Source: Aquibium pacificus (GTDB lineage Bacteria; Pseudomonadota; Alphaproteobacteria; Rhizobiales; Rhizobiaceae). From it: a DNA stretch of 64,000 nt. The translations under genes and the position numbers were made by a program. The notes under the pieces are model-generated. The model was not told the DNA's origin. It was given only the letters and a program-made list of their open reading frames with translations, and did no database searches. The stretch spans positions 60,765 through 124,764 of the forward strand of contig NZ_JBDPGJ010000011.1 in the NCBI RefSeq assembly GCF_040839445.1. Reading direction: 5' to 3'. How positions within the stretch are numbered: position 1 is the first letter of the stretch; each line of letters starts with the position of its first letter. Of the stretch, positions 34,238 to 44,691 are shown one piece after another.

Positions 34238-37200
34238 GTGGAGAAAAGAACAGAACGGCACGAACGGGTCCGTTTCAGGCGCGATGAAATCACCGCTCTT
34301 GAGAAGTATCCGTCCGCCTATACCATGGACACGTCAAGACCGTCCCGGCGCCGTGGGCGGGTCTGGCTGCGCGCGGTCGCGCTGTCTTTGGCCGGCCTCT
34401 TCCTGCTGTGCATAGTCGCTCTCGGCACGCTCTATCTCGCCGGTACGGCGGGACTTGGTAGCGAGCGCTTGAAGCGCGAGGCATCGGCGGCGATCAGCGC
34501 CTTGGCCGGAGCACCGATCGAGGTCCAGGCGGGACCGGCGCGCTTTTCGCTCGGCAGTTCGCGGCTGCTGGCGCTGGAGATCCCCGATGTGACGCTCGCC
34601 ACCCCGCCCGGCGGGACCGTCTTCGCGCGCGCCGGCGCCATCCGCTTCGGTGTCGCCATATGGCCGCTGCTCGGCGGCGATCTCCAGGTGACGGAGATCA
34701 GACTGGCGGATGCCACGATCGAGCCGGCGACGCTTGCAAACGACGACGGCGGCGACTGGTCGGCCGGCCTGCGCGACGAGCGGGGTCTCTTCGATCCGGA
34801 TCTGATCGTCGGGAAGGTCTTCGGGGCGATCGACAACGCTTTGACGGGGCTCCGCGGCAGGTCGGCTCCACGCATATCGCTGGACGATGTCAGCGTGTCT
34901 GTCGGCAGGGGTGACTCTGCGCGAATGCTCGAGATCGAGAGCGCCGAAGCCTGGGCTAACGAGGAGGGCGCGCTGCAGCTTTCCGCCGCGCTGGCGTTCG
35001 ACGGGCGCCCGATGAGCATCAAGGGAACAGCGCAACCGGCCTCTCGCAACGGCGGAACGCGGTTCGCGCTGACCGCCGATGTGGGGCTGGAAAAGCGTGG
35101 CGCCGATCCGGCCTCTGGGACGCCGATCCTGGCCGGCCGGTCCGAAGTGTCTTTGCGGGGGGTGAGGCTTGAGGGCGAAGCCGGGCGATTGCACTTCAGG
35201 GCGCGTTCGCACGACCTCGTGATTGCCGTCCCCGAGATGCAGCCGCTGGTAGGCGACGTCGAGATCGGCGGACTGCTGGCAAGTGGGACCGGCAAGGTCG
35301 AATTCGAGCGCGTCCGGCTGGCGACGCGCCGGTCCACCTTGCTCTTCAACGGCGCCATCGGCCCCGCGCCCGCGGGCGAAACCGGTGGCACGCATGGCTA
35401 CAGATGGGAGTTCGTCTCGAACGGATCGCGCGTGGCCGCCCAGGACGTTCCGGAGCCGGCGCTTCCCTTCGTCGCCAGGGTCGCCGGCACCTACGACCCG
35501 AAGAACCGCGTGGTCGCCGCTACCGAGATCGGCGTGCGCACCGGCCAGGGCGAACTCGTCGGGCAGGCGACCATCGGGTTCGGAAACGGCGCGCCCGCCA
35601 TCGCGCTGGCGCTCGACGTGCCGCGCATGCCGGTCGCGCACGCCAAGCAACTGTGGCCGTCGGAGGCCGCGACCGGTGCGCGGTCTTGGGTTCTGGCGAA
35701 CGTCTTCGGCGGAACGGTGCGCGATTCGCGGCTGCGCTTCCGCGTTCCGGCCGGCCGGCTCGGTAACGGCGTGGCGCTGAACGGCGAGGAAGTGAACGGG
35801 CATTTCGAGATCGACGACACCAGATTCGACATCACCGGCGACCTGCCCGCCGTCCGGGATGCATATGGCGTCGTCGATTTTCGCGGTTCGGACGTCGACG
35901 TCGCCCTTTCGTCGGGCACCGTCTTCATGCCGACGGGACGGACCCTGTCGGCCGAGAACGGCAGCTTCCTCATCCGCAACGTCGAGTCGAAGCCGACCAT
36001 CGGCTATATGGACATCGACGTGAAGGGAGAGGCGCCCGCCGTCGTCGAGTTTGCCTCGTACAAGCCGATCGATGCCATGCGGCATCTGCACCTGAAGCCG
36101 GAGGATTTTTCGGGTCAGGCGGCAGGCAACGTGCGGGCCGACATTCCGCTGCGCAAGGATTTTCCTGTCGAACACCTCGATTGGGAGGTGGACCTGACCT
36201 ACGACAACCTGTCGATCGCGCAGCCGTTCGAGGGTCAGGAGGTCACCCAGGCGAAAGGGTCGATCAAGGTCGATCCGGCCAAGGCCGTCATCGAGGCGTC
36301 AGCGAAGCTCAACGGAATGCCTGCCGAGCTGAAGTTGACCGAGCCGCTCGGCGAAGAGGGACCTGCGCGCAACCGGGCGGTCTCGCTGATCCTGGACGAC
36401 GCCGCCCGCGCGAAAATCGCGCCTGGCCTCAATCAGATGCTCTCGGGCCCGGTCAAGGTCGCGGTCAGCCTGGAGGAAGGCGGAGCGCAGCGGATGGAAG
36501 CGGACCTCAAGGAGGCGCAGCTCTCCTTTCCCTGGGTCGGCTGGACCAAGGGCAAGGGCATCCCCGGCACCGCGACCTTCACGCTGACCAATGACGAGGG
36601 CAGGATCGCGCTGTCGGATTTCAAGCTGCGGGGAGAAACCTTCGCGGTGGAGGGCGAACTCCGTCTCGCCGGGGGGGAACTCGTGGAAGCGCGCTTCGGC
36701 AAGGTGGCGCTGAACCGCGGCGACGATGCGACGATGTCGCTGACGAAGCAGGGCGGCGGCTACGCCATCAAGGTGGAAGGCGCCGCCTTCGACGCCCGTT
36801 CCGTTATCAAGCTTTATCTCGCGGAGACCGAGAAGGCGGAAAAAGCCGTCGAATCCGTGCCAATCACCCTCGATGCAGCCGTCGCGCGAACGTCCGGATT
36901 CGGCAGGGAAGTCCTGTCCGATGTCAATGTGAAGCTTCGCGGGACCGGAACCGATCTCGGAACCCTGCAGATATCGGCACGCACGGCGAGCGGAGGCAAG
37001 ATCGGCATCGTCAACGACACGGATTCGGGCGGACGCTCGGTGCGCATCGATTCGGACGACGCGGGCGCGCTGGTCCGCTTCCTGAACATCTACGAATACA
37101 TGCAGGGCGGCGTGATCCGCGTGGCGCTCGCGGCCACCGCCAACGGGCCGCTCAAGGGACAAGTCGAGGCACGCAATTTCGCCATCGTGAACGAGCCGAG

Positions 37201-37633
37201 GCTCCGCTCGCTGATTTCCGCGCCGTTGCCGGAAAGCGACGGCCGCAGCCTGGCACAGGCGGTACGACGAGACCTGGATGACCGGCGCGCGACCTTCGAG
37301 AGGGGCTTTGCCCTGATCGAGAAGGGCGACGGGTATCTCACCATCGATCGTGGCGTGCTGAGAGGCCCGGCGATCGGCGCGACGTTCCAGGGCACTTTCT
37401 ATGACAGGCAGGACAACATGAACATGACCGGCACGTTCATGCCGGCCTACGGCATCAACCGCATCTTCGGCGAGATACCGCTCTTCGGCCAGATCCTCGG
37501 CAATGGCCGCGACCGCGGGCTGATCGGCATTACCTTCCGGCTGGCGGGCGATTCCAAGGAGCCGCGGCTGGAGGTCAATCCGCTGTCGGCGGTCGCGCCG
37601 GGCATTTTCCGGTCGATCTTCGAGTTCGACTGA
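34238..37633 (+). CDS. Large AsmA/YhdP-like (DUF3971) envelope protein
   Basis: A protein of about 1131 residues with a basic N-terminus, one transmembrane helix (about 47-66) and a very long beta-rich periplasmic part. The middle (about 440-730) matches the DUF3971/YhdP region and the C-terminal 250 residues match the AsmA-like 2 region, with NMTGTFMPAYGINRIFGEIP near the end. E. coli YhdP, TamB and AsmA are thought to bridge inner and outer membranes and move phospholipids. The start is GTG 34238; ATG 34325 would remove a charged segment (HERVRFRRDEI) that I believe is conserved in relatives. It diverges from bcp by 95 bp. Confidence 0.88.
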   Translation: MEKRTERHERVRFRRDEITALEKYPSAYTMDTSRPSRRRGRVWLRAVALSLAGLFLLCIVALGTLYLAGTAGLGSERLKREASAAISALAGAPIEVQAGPARFSLGSSRLLALEIPDVTLATPPGGTVFARAGAIRFGVAIWPLLGGDLQVTEIRLADATIEPATLANDDGGDWSAGLRDERGLFDPDLIVGKVFGAIDNALTGLRGRSAPRISLDDVSVSVGRGDSARMLEIESAEAWANEEGALQLSAALAFDGRPMSIKGTAQPASRNGGTRFALTADVGLEKRGADPASGTPILAGRSEVSLRGVRLEGEAGRLHFRARSHDLVIAVPEMQPLVGDVEIGGLLASGTGKVEFERVRLATRRSTLLFNGAIGPAPAGETGGTHGYRWEFVSNGSRVAAQDVPEPALPFVARVAGTYDPKNRVVAATEIGVRTGQGELVGQATIGFGNGAPAIALALDVPRMPVAHAKQLWPSEAATGARSWVLANVFGGTVRDSRLRFRVPAGRLGNGVALNGEEVNGHFEIDDTRFDITGDLPAVRDAYGVVDFRGSDVDVALSSGTVFMPTGRTLSAENGSFLIRNVESKPTIGYMDIDVKGEAPAVVEFASYKPIDAMRHLHLKPEDFSGQAAGNVRADIPLRKDFPVEHLDWEVDLTYDNLSIAQPFEGQEVTQAKGSIKVDPAKAVIEASAKLNGMPAELKLTEPLGEEGPARNRAVSLILDDAARAKIAPGLNQMLSGPVKVAVSLEEGGAQRMEADLKEAQLSFPWVGWTKGKGIPGTATFTLTNDEGRIALSDFKLRGETFAVEGELRLAGGELVEARFGKVALNRGDDATMSLTKQGGGYAIKVEGAAFDARSVIKLYLAETEKAEKAVESVPITLDAAVARTSGFGREVLSDVNVKLRGTGTDLGTLQISARTASGGKIGIVNDTDSGGRSVRIDSDDAGALVRFLNIYEYMQGGVIRVALAATANGPLKGQVEARNFAIVNEPRLRSLISAPLPESDGRSLAQAVRRDLDDRRATFERGFALIEKGDGYLTIDRGVLRGPAIGATFQGTFYDRQDNMNMTGTFMPAYGINRIFGEIPLFGQILGNGRDRGLIGITFRLAGDSKEPRLEVNPLSAVAPGIFRSIFEFD

Positions 37634-37663
37634 GCAGGCGCCTGCCGCCGCAGGAATCCGGTC

Positions 37664-38923
37664 CTAGACGGGCCGGATCAGCACGTGCTTCTTCTTGCCG
37701 AGCGACAGCTTGATCACGCCTTCGGACGTCAATTCGGAAGTTCCGACCGTCTTCCGCTCGTCCGAGATCGGCTGGTCGTTCAGCCTCACGGCGCCCCCCT
37801 GGACATGGCGCCGCGCCTCGCCGTTGGAGCCGGCCAGGCCTGCCCGCACGAAGAGTGTGAGGATGCCGATTCCTGCATCGAGATCGCTTCCCACAATCTC
37901 CACCGTCGGCAGGCTTTCGGCGAGCGCGCCTTCCTCGAAAGTCTTGCGCGCGGTCTCGGCCGCCTGTTCCGCCGCGTCGCGGCCGTGCAGCATGGCCGTG
38001 ACCTCCGTCGCGAGGATCTTCTTGGCCTCGTTGATTTCGCTGCCCGCCAATGCCGCGAGCCGCGCGATCTCGTCCATCGGCATGGTCGTGTAGAGCTTCA
38101 GGAAGCGGCCGACGTCGGCGTCCTCGGTGTTGCGCCAGTACTGCCAGAACTCGTAGGGGCTCAGCATCTCCGGCGACAGCCAGACGGCGCCCGACGCGGA
38201 CTTGCCCATCTTGGCGCCCGACGAGGTGGTCAGGAGCGGCGAGGTCAGGCAATAGAGCTGCGGCGTGCCGAGCCGGTGGCCGAGGTCGATGCCGTTGACG
38301 ATGTTGCCCCACTGGTCGGAGCCGCCCATCTGCAGCCGGCACCCGTAGCGCCTGTTGAGCTCCACGAAGTCGTAGGCCTGCAGGATCATGTAGTTGAATT
38401 CGAGGAACGACAGCGACTGCTCGCGGTCGAGCCTGAGCTTGACGGAGTCGAAGGACAGCATCCGGTTGACCGAGAAGTGCCGGCCAACGTCGCGCAGGAA
38501 CTCGACATAGTTGATGCCCATCAGCCAGTCGGCATTGTTGACCATCAGCGCGTCCTTCGGACCGTCGCCGAAGGCAAGGTAGGAGGCGAAGTTCCTGCGG
38601 ATGCCGGACAGGTTGTCCTCGATGTCGGCGGGCGTAAGCAGCTTGCGCGCCTCGTCCTTGAAGGAGGGATCGCCGATCATCGACGTGCCGCCGCCCATGA
38701 GCGCGATCGGCCGGTGGCCGGTCTGCTGCATCCAGTAGAGCATCATGATCTGGATCAGCGAACCGGCATGCAGGCTCTTCGCCGTCGCGTCGAAGCCGAT
38801 ATAGCCGCTGACCGTCTCCTTCGCGAAAAGGTCGTCGAGCCCGGTCTCATCCGAAATCTGGTGGATGAAGCCGCGCTCGGACAGCGTGCGCAGGAAATCG
38901 GATTTGAAGGCCGTCATCGTCAT
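37664..38923 (-). CDS. tyrS: Tyrosyl-tRNA synthetase
   Basis: TyrRS charges tRNA(Tyr). The 419-residue class I synthetase has the Rossmann start GYIGFDATAKSLHAGSL, where HAGS is the HIGH motif. The tyrosine-binding MGGSDQWGNIVNGIDLG is at about 186-202, and the KMSKS-type loop is KMGKS in SSGAKMGKSASG. The C-terminal S4 RNA-binding domain (about 350-419) has ARRHVQGGAVRLND. Start is ATG 38921-38923 after CGGAAGCA; ATG 38917 is 2 codons in. It diverges from anmK with 95 bp between. Confidence 0.96.
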   Translation of the reverse strand: MTMTAFKSDFLRTLSERGFIHQISDETGLDDLFAKETVSGYIGFDATAKSLHAGSLIQIMMLYWMQQTGHRPIALMGGGTSMIGDPSFKDEARKLLTPADIEDNLSGIRRNFASYLAFGDGPKDALMVNNADWLMGINYVEFLRDVGRHFSVNRMLSFDSVKLRLDREQSLSFLEFNYMILQAYDFVELNRRYGCRLQMGGSDQWGNIVNGIDLGHRLGTPQLYCLTSPLLTTSSGAKMGKSASGAVWLSPEMLSPYEFWQYWRNTEDADVGRFLKLYTTMPMDEIARLAALAGSEINEAKKILATEVTAMLHGRDAAEQAAETARKTFEEGALAESLPTVEIVGSDLDAGIGILTLFVRAGLAGSNGEARRHVQGGAVRLNDQPISDERKTVGTSELTSEGVIKLSLGKKKHVLIRPV

Positions 38924-39018
38924 TGCTTCCGGTGGGTGGCGCGGCATGGGCGCCGTGGCATTTGAGGTTGCGGGGCTTTAGCATCGCGGACGATGGAATC
39001 ACAAGAAGAGCATGGCCG

Positions 39019-40149
39019 ATGGCCCTGATCCGCGCGCTCGGCCTGATGAGCGGCACCTCGATGGACGGCATCGACCTCGCCCTGGTCGAGAGCGACGGCG
39101 AGGCCGAGGTGCGGCGTGGCCCGTCCATGTTCGTGCCCTACGAGGCCGCGTTCCGGCGCCGGATCGAGGCTGGGCTGGAGACCGCGAGGCAAATTTCGCG
39201 GCGGGATGAGCGTCCGGTGGACCTGGCCGCGCTCGAACGCGACCTGACGATGCGCCATGCCGAGGCGGTGAAGGAGTTCCGGAAAAAGTTCCCGGCGCAG
39301 GCGATCGACCTGGTCGGCTTCCATGGCCAGACGGTGCTGCACCGGCCGGAGAAGGCGCTGACCGTGCAGCTCGGCGACGGGCCGCTGCTCGCGCGGGAAA
39401 CCGGTGTGGCCATCGTGTACGACATGCGGGCCAGGGACATGGAGTTCGGAGGGCAGGGGGCGCCCCTGGTGCCCGTCTACCATTCGGCCCTGGCGCGCTC
39501 GTTGCCGGCGGTGTGGCAAGACGCCCTCCCGGTTGTCTTCGTCAATATCGGCGGCATTTCCAACATCACCTTCGTTCCGGAGCGAGGCGATCCAGTCGCC
39601 TTCGATTCGGGACCGGGCAACGCCTTGATCGATCGATGGGTCGCCTCCGAGGGCGGCGTACCGTTCGATGCCGACGGCATGATCGCCAGCGAGGGCGGTG
39701 TCGTACGGGCGGTCGTCGACCGCTACATGGACAACCCGTTCTTCCCACGCCGTGCGCCGAAATCGCTCGACCGGCTTGATTTTACTCTCGAAGAAGCAGC
39801 CGGCCTCGAACTCTCCGACGGCGCGCGAACACTGGCGGCGGTCTCGGCCGAGGCGATCCTGAAAGCGGCCGAGCAGATGCCGGAGGCGCCAAAACTCTGG
39901 ATCGTCTGCGGCGGCGGACGCAAGAACCCGCACATCGTGGCCGATCTCAGGGCCGGCGCGGAAAAATCGGATGCGCAGGTGATCCTCGCCGAAGATGCCG
40001 GGTTCAATGGCGATGCCATGGAGGCCGAGGCCTGGGCCTACCTGGCAATCCGCTCGGCGCGCGGCCTGCCGCTGACATATCCGACGACCACGGGATGCAG
40101 GGAGGCGGTGACGGGCGGCGTTCTGGCGCGGCCCGAACCGGAGGGCTAA
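39019..40149 (+). CDS. anmK: Anhydro-N-acetylmuramic acid kinase
   Basis: AnmK phosphorylates and hydrates 1,6-anhydro-MurNAc recovered from peptidoglycan turnover. The 376-residue protein has the family start LIRALGLMSGTSMDGIDLAL, then VGFHGQTVLHRP, VVFVNIGGISNITFVP with the sugar-kinase phosphate loop, FDSGPGNALIDRWV and the ATP-binding CGGGRKNPHI. Start ATG 39019 follows AGAAGAG. Its stop codon overlaps that of the convergent flavin-binding regulator gene by 3 nt. Confidence 0.95.
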   Translation: MALIRALGLMSGTSMDGIDLALVESDGEAEVRRGPSMFVPYEAAFRRRIEAGLETARQISRRDERPVDLAALERDLTMRHAEAVKEFRKKFPAQAIDLVGFHGQTVLHRPEKALTVQLGDGPLLARETGVAIVYDMRARDMEFGGQGAPLVPVYHSALARSLPAVWQDALPVVFVNIGGISNITFVPERGDPVAFDSGPGNALIDRWVASEGGVPFDADGMIASEGGVVRAVVDRYMDNPFFPRRAPKSLDRLDFTLEEAAGLELSDGARTLAAVSAEAILKAAEQMPEAPKLWIVCGGGRKNPHIVADLRAGAEKSDAQVILAEDAGFNGDAMEAEAWAYLAIRSARGLPLTYPTTTGCREAVTGGVLARPEPEG

Positions 40150-40787
40150 CCGCGTTCGGCCCCGAGCCGGCGCACGAGGGATGCCATGTCCGGGCGGATG
40201 GCATCGTCATAGCCGGCGGCCACACGGGCGCGGTCTTCGGCCGGCCGGTTCTGGCTCATCTTCCACTTGCCTTCGAGCGAGGCGATCTCGATGCGGATGC
40301 CGACGATGCCGCGGACCTGCGCGGCGACGAACTCCGGCGGCGCGTCGTCGACCGCCCAGGGTTTTTCGCGCGTGGCCTCGTGGCGTTCGGTGAGGTTCCT
40401 GATTTGCCCTGAGAGCCAGTCGGCATCCTCGAAAATCTCGGCACGCCCGCGCGCCTGCACGATCACGTAGTTCCATGTGGGAACGACCTTCCCGGTCTCC
40501 TTTTTCGTCGCGTACCAGGACGGCGTGACATAGGCCTGTGGGCCCTGGAAGACGACGAGCACCGGGACCTCGGGACTGGCCTGGATCTCCCGCCACACGG
40601 GGTTGGCCCGCGCGCAATGGGCGCGAAGCGTGCCGTTCGAAGAGCCGTCGGCATCGAGAAGGAACGGCAGCGGATTGGCGACCGGTCCCTCCGGCCCGTT
40701 GATGACCAGCAGGCCGAGCGGCTCGGACCGGATGAGACCGTGCAGGACGTCCAGCCGCGTCTCGCGAAAATGCGGCGGCTGGTACAT
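40146..40787 (-). CDS. FMN-binding negative transcriptional regulator (PaiB-like)
   Basis: A 213-residue protein of the FMN-binding split-barrel family named after Bacillus PaiB. It begins MYQPPHFRETR, the family opening, and has LDVLHGLIRSEPLGLLV, VANPLPFLLD, HCARANPVWRE and TPSWYATKKETGKVVPTWNY, all typical. Despite the family name, a DNA-binding role is unproven for most members; flavin or heme binding is likely. The start at 40785-40787 excludes a GC-rich upstream extension. It sits 9 bp after the hydrolase gene on the same strand. Confidence 0.88.
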   Translation of the reverse strand: MYQPPHFRETRLDVLHGLIRSEPLGLLVINGPEGPVANPLPFLLDADGSSNGTLRAHCARANPVWREIQASPEVPVLVVFQGPQAYVTPSWYATKKETGKVVPTWNYVIVQARGRAEIFEDADWLSGQIRNLTERHEATREKPWAVDDAPPEFVAAQVRGIVGIRIEIASLEGKWKMSQNRPAEDRARVAAGYDDAIRPDMASLVRRLGAERG

Positions 40788-40795
40788 GGGCGCCC

Positions 40796-41470
40796 CTAGC
40801 GCAGCCGCTTCGGCCGCGGATCGGCGAGTTCGCCGGCAAGACGCCGGTCGAGATAGTCCGAGCACTCGGAGATCAGGAGTTCGGCGTCGTTGGAGAAGAA
40901 GTGGTTCGCTCCGGTCATGATTTTCTGCGTGATCGTGATGCCCTTCTGGGAGTGGAGCTTGTCGACCAGACCCTGGACGTCCTTCTGCGGCGCGACCTTG
41001 TCCTGGTCCCCGTGGATGATCAGGCCGGAGGAGGGACAGGGCGCGAGGAAGGAGAAGTCATAGATGTTGGGCTGCGGCGCGATCGAGATGAAACCCTCGA
41101 TCTCTGGACGCCGCATCAAGAGCTGCATGCCGATCCAGGCGCCGAAGGAATAACCCGCCACCCAGCAGCTCTTGGAATCCGGATGGAGCGATTGTACCCA
41201 GTCGAGCGCGGCGGCGGCATCCGACAGTTCGCCCGCGCCATGGTCGAACTCGCCCTGGCTGCGGCCGATGCCGCGGAAGTTGAAGCGCAGCGTCGTGAAA
41301 TTCCGCTTCTGGAACATGTAGAACAGATCGTAGACGATCTTGTTGTTCATGGTCCCGCCGAACTGGGGATGCGGATGCAGCACGAGCGCGATCGGCGCGT
41401 TCTTTTCCGTCGAAGGCTGGTAGCGGCCTTCGAGACGGCCATCCGGTCCGGCGAAGATGACTTCGGGCAT
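40796..41470 (-). CDS. Alpha/beta hydrolase
   Basis: A 224-residue hydrolase of the compact family found across alphaproteobacteria. LHPHPQFGGTMNNKIVYDL (about 31-49) lies near the oxyanion hole, the nucleophile Ser is in VAGYSFGAWIG, the acid in IHGDQDKVAP and the His in TGANHFF. All three catalytic residues are intact. There is no signal peptide. Substrate unknown. It is followed 9 bp later by the PaiB-like gene, so they form a two-gene unit, and it diverges from the suf cluster, whose Irr-type box lies about 90 bp upstream of this start. Confidence 0.88.
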   Translation of the reverse strand: MPEVIFAGPDGRLEGRYQPSTEKNAPIALVLHPHPQFGGTMNNKIVYDLFYMFQKRNFTTLRFNFRGIGRSQGEFDHGAGELSDAAAALDWVQSLHPDSKSCWVAGYSFGAWIGMQLLMRRPEIEGFISIAPQPNIYDFSFLAPCPSSGLIIHGDQDKVAPQKDVQGLVDKLHSQKGITITQKIMTGANHFFSNDAELLISECSDYLDRRLAGELADPRPKRLR

Positions 41471-41559
41471 GGGTACTCCAGTTTAAGTGAGGCGCGGATG
41501 CTCGATCCGGCAAGGGAGGACCGCCCTTGACGCGGGGCCGATGCCTCCATAGAACCTAG

Positions 41560-41576
41560 TTTAGAACAGTTCAAAA
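41560..41576 (+). promoter_or_regulatory. Irr box / iron control element (ICE)
   Basis: TTTAGAACAGTTCAAAA matches the alphaproteobacterial ICE/Irr consensus TTTAGAA-N3-TTCTAAA at 13 of 14 defined positions. It lies 114 bp before the first suf gene. Irr is the heme-responsive Fur-family regulator known to control iron and suf genes in rhizobia. Confidence 0.72.
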
Positions 41577-41689
41577 CTCGGCGGTCTTCCGTCGACCTGA
41601 ACGAAGCGGCTAAATAGGACGTCTGGCCCAGCGATTTCAAGGAAATTGCGACAACCGCCGTCCCGCCTCATCCGGAACCGCCCACACCG

Positions 41690-42853
41690 ATGGCAAGAGA
41701 ACGCGCATATCTCGACTACAACGCCAGCGCACCGCTGGCGGCGTCGGCGCGCGCATCGATGCTTGCGGCGATGGACCTGCCGGGAAACCCGTCCTCGGTT
41801 CATACAGAAGGCCGGACGGCACGGCGGGTCGTGGAAAAGGCGCGGCGCGAGGTAGCCGCACTCGTCAACGCCAATGAGGAGCACGTGGTGTTCACCTCCG
41901 GCGCGACCGAAGCGGCGTCCATGCTGCTCACCCCGCACTGGCGCATGGGGCGCGGACCGCTCCGTGTCGCTCGTCTTCTGGTTGCCGCATCCGATCATCC
42001 CTGCATTCTCGGCGGCGGCTCCTTCGCGCCGGAAGACGTCACCGTGTTGCCGGTTCTCGGCAATGGCCTTCTCGATCTCGACGCGCTGGAAGCCGCCCTG
42101 GCCGGGCACGACCGTGCGAGCGGCCTCGCCATGGTCGCGGTCCACGTCGCCAATAACGAAACCGGCGTCATTCAGCCGGTGGCCGAGATCGGTCGCATTG
42201 CAAAGGCCGCGGGAGCGCTGACGGTGTTCGACGCGGTCCAGGCAGCGGGACGCACAAAGCTCGACATCCCCGATGGTTGGGCGGATTTCCTGATTCTGTC
42301 CTCGCACAAGATCGGCGGGCCGAAAGGCGCGGGCGCGATCGTCTTCTCTTCCGACCTCCTCATGCCGCGCCCGCTGGTCTCCGGCGGCGGACAGGAGAAG
42401 GGCCATCGGGCGGGCACCGAAAACGTTGCGGCGATCGCCGGGTTCGGCGCGGCGGCTCTGGAGGCGGCGGAAAACCTTCGATCCATGCACGAGATTGGGC
42501 GCAAGCGCGACGCGATCGAGGCCGCGGTGCTCGAAATTGCTCCCGGCGCGACCATATTCGGAAGCGCCGCGCCGCGCCTGCCCAACACCGTCTTCTTCGG
42601 ATTGCCCGGCATGAAGGCCGAGACGGCGCAGATCGCCTTCGATCTCGCGGGTATTTCGCTGTCGGCAGGTTCGGCCTGTTCGTCCGGCAAGGTCGGACCG
42701 AGCCACGTTCTCAGGGCTATGGGATACGGCGAGAATGCCAGCGCGCTGCGCGTCTCGATCGGGATTTCGACCACCGATCGTGAGGTCGAGGCGTTCCGGG
42801 AGGCCTTGGCTGCGATCGTGGCGCGCCAGTTCGGCGCGAGCCGCGCGGCGTAA
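41690..42853 (+). CDS. Cysteine desulfurase (first gene of suf cluster)
   Basis: A 387-residue NifS/IscS-type desulfurase that releases sulfur from cysteine as a persulfide. Visible are RAYLDYNASAPL at the N-terminus, FTSGATEAASML, VANNETGVIQPV, the pyridoxal lysine in SSHKIGGPKGAGA and the catalytic Cys in SAGSACSSGKVGPSHVL on a long mobile loop. It is a group I enzyme, unlike the group II SufS at 46768. In rhizobia this first gene is called sufS2 (sufS2BCDS1XA). An Irr-type box precedes it. It begins 158 bp before sufB. Confidence 0.93.
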   Translation: MARERAYLDYNASAPLAASARASMLAAMDLPGNPSSVHTEGRTARRVVEKARREVAALVNANEEHVVFTSGATEAASMLLTPHWRMGRGPLRVARLLVAASDHPCILGGGSFAPEDVTVLPVLGNGLLDLDALEAALAGHDRASGLAMVAVHVANNETGVIQPVAEIGRIAKAAGALTVFDAVQAAGRTKLDIPDGWADFLILSSHKIGGPKGAGAIVFSSDLLMPRPLVSGGGQEKGHRAGTENVAAIAGFGAAALEAAENLRSMHEIGRKRDAIEAAVLEIAPGATIFGSAAPRLPNTVFFGLPGMKAETAQIAFDLAGISLSAGSACSSGKVGPSHVLRAMGYGENASALRVSIGISTTDREVEAFREALAAIVARQFGASRAA

Positions 42854-42886
42854 CAGGGAGGCGCGACAAAGGGGAGAAATCCGGGC

Positions 42887-42993
42887 AATTCATCCCTGCG
42901 ATCGGGGTGAATTCGGTGACCGGATGCACTACATGAGGCACACGCCGACAATGCGGTGCTATAGTTTGAAAACTGCCGGGCCTTGAACCCGGC
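42887..42993 (+). promoter_or_regulatory. Hairpins and possible promoter between sufS2 and sufB
   Basis: Two stems lie in the 158-bp gap. AATTCATCCC / GGGGTGAATT (42887-42913, one wobble) could attenuate read-through. GCCGGG / CCCGGC (42975-42993) lies just before the sufB ribosome-binding site. Between them CTATAG (42959-42964) and the dyad AGTTTGAAAACT (42963-42974) look like a -10 with an overlapping operator, but no good -35 was found. Confidence 0.4.
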
Positions 42994-43011
42994 AAGGATG
43001 GAGAACGCGAT

Positions 43012-44535
<1,524 letters not shown>

Positions 44536-44545
44536 TTGCAGCGGC

Positions 44546-44602
44546 GGACGTCATTCCGGGGCCGCGAAGCGGAACCCGGAGTCCAAGGCCGTAACGGTGA
44601 AA
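44546..44602. repeat. Palindromic intergenic repeat between sufB and sufC
   Basis: The text GTCATTCCGGGGCCGCGAA and the following GCGGAACCCGGAGTCC form an imperfect dyad. It has the look of the dispersed palindromic elements (CATTCCGGG...CCCGGAATCC) found between genes in many Rhizobiales. Only this one copy is in the window. It may affect the sufB/sufC mRNA boundary. Confidence 0.55.
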
Positions 44603-44691
44603 GATGTTGCCGATGCCTGACCCCAGCGACGGCTTTTGATCGCTGCCGCGGGCCCAGCCGACCGGCAACGAAGACGCGAAAGAACGAAGAA

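Noticed and set aside
42963..42974. AGTTTGAAAACT dyad as a RirA or IscR operator
   Set aside because: It does not match a consensus I can state with confidence, so it is only mentioned with the leader region.
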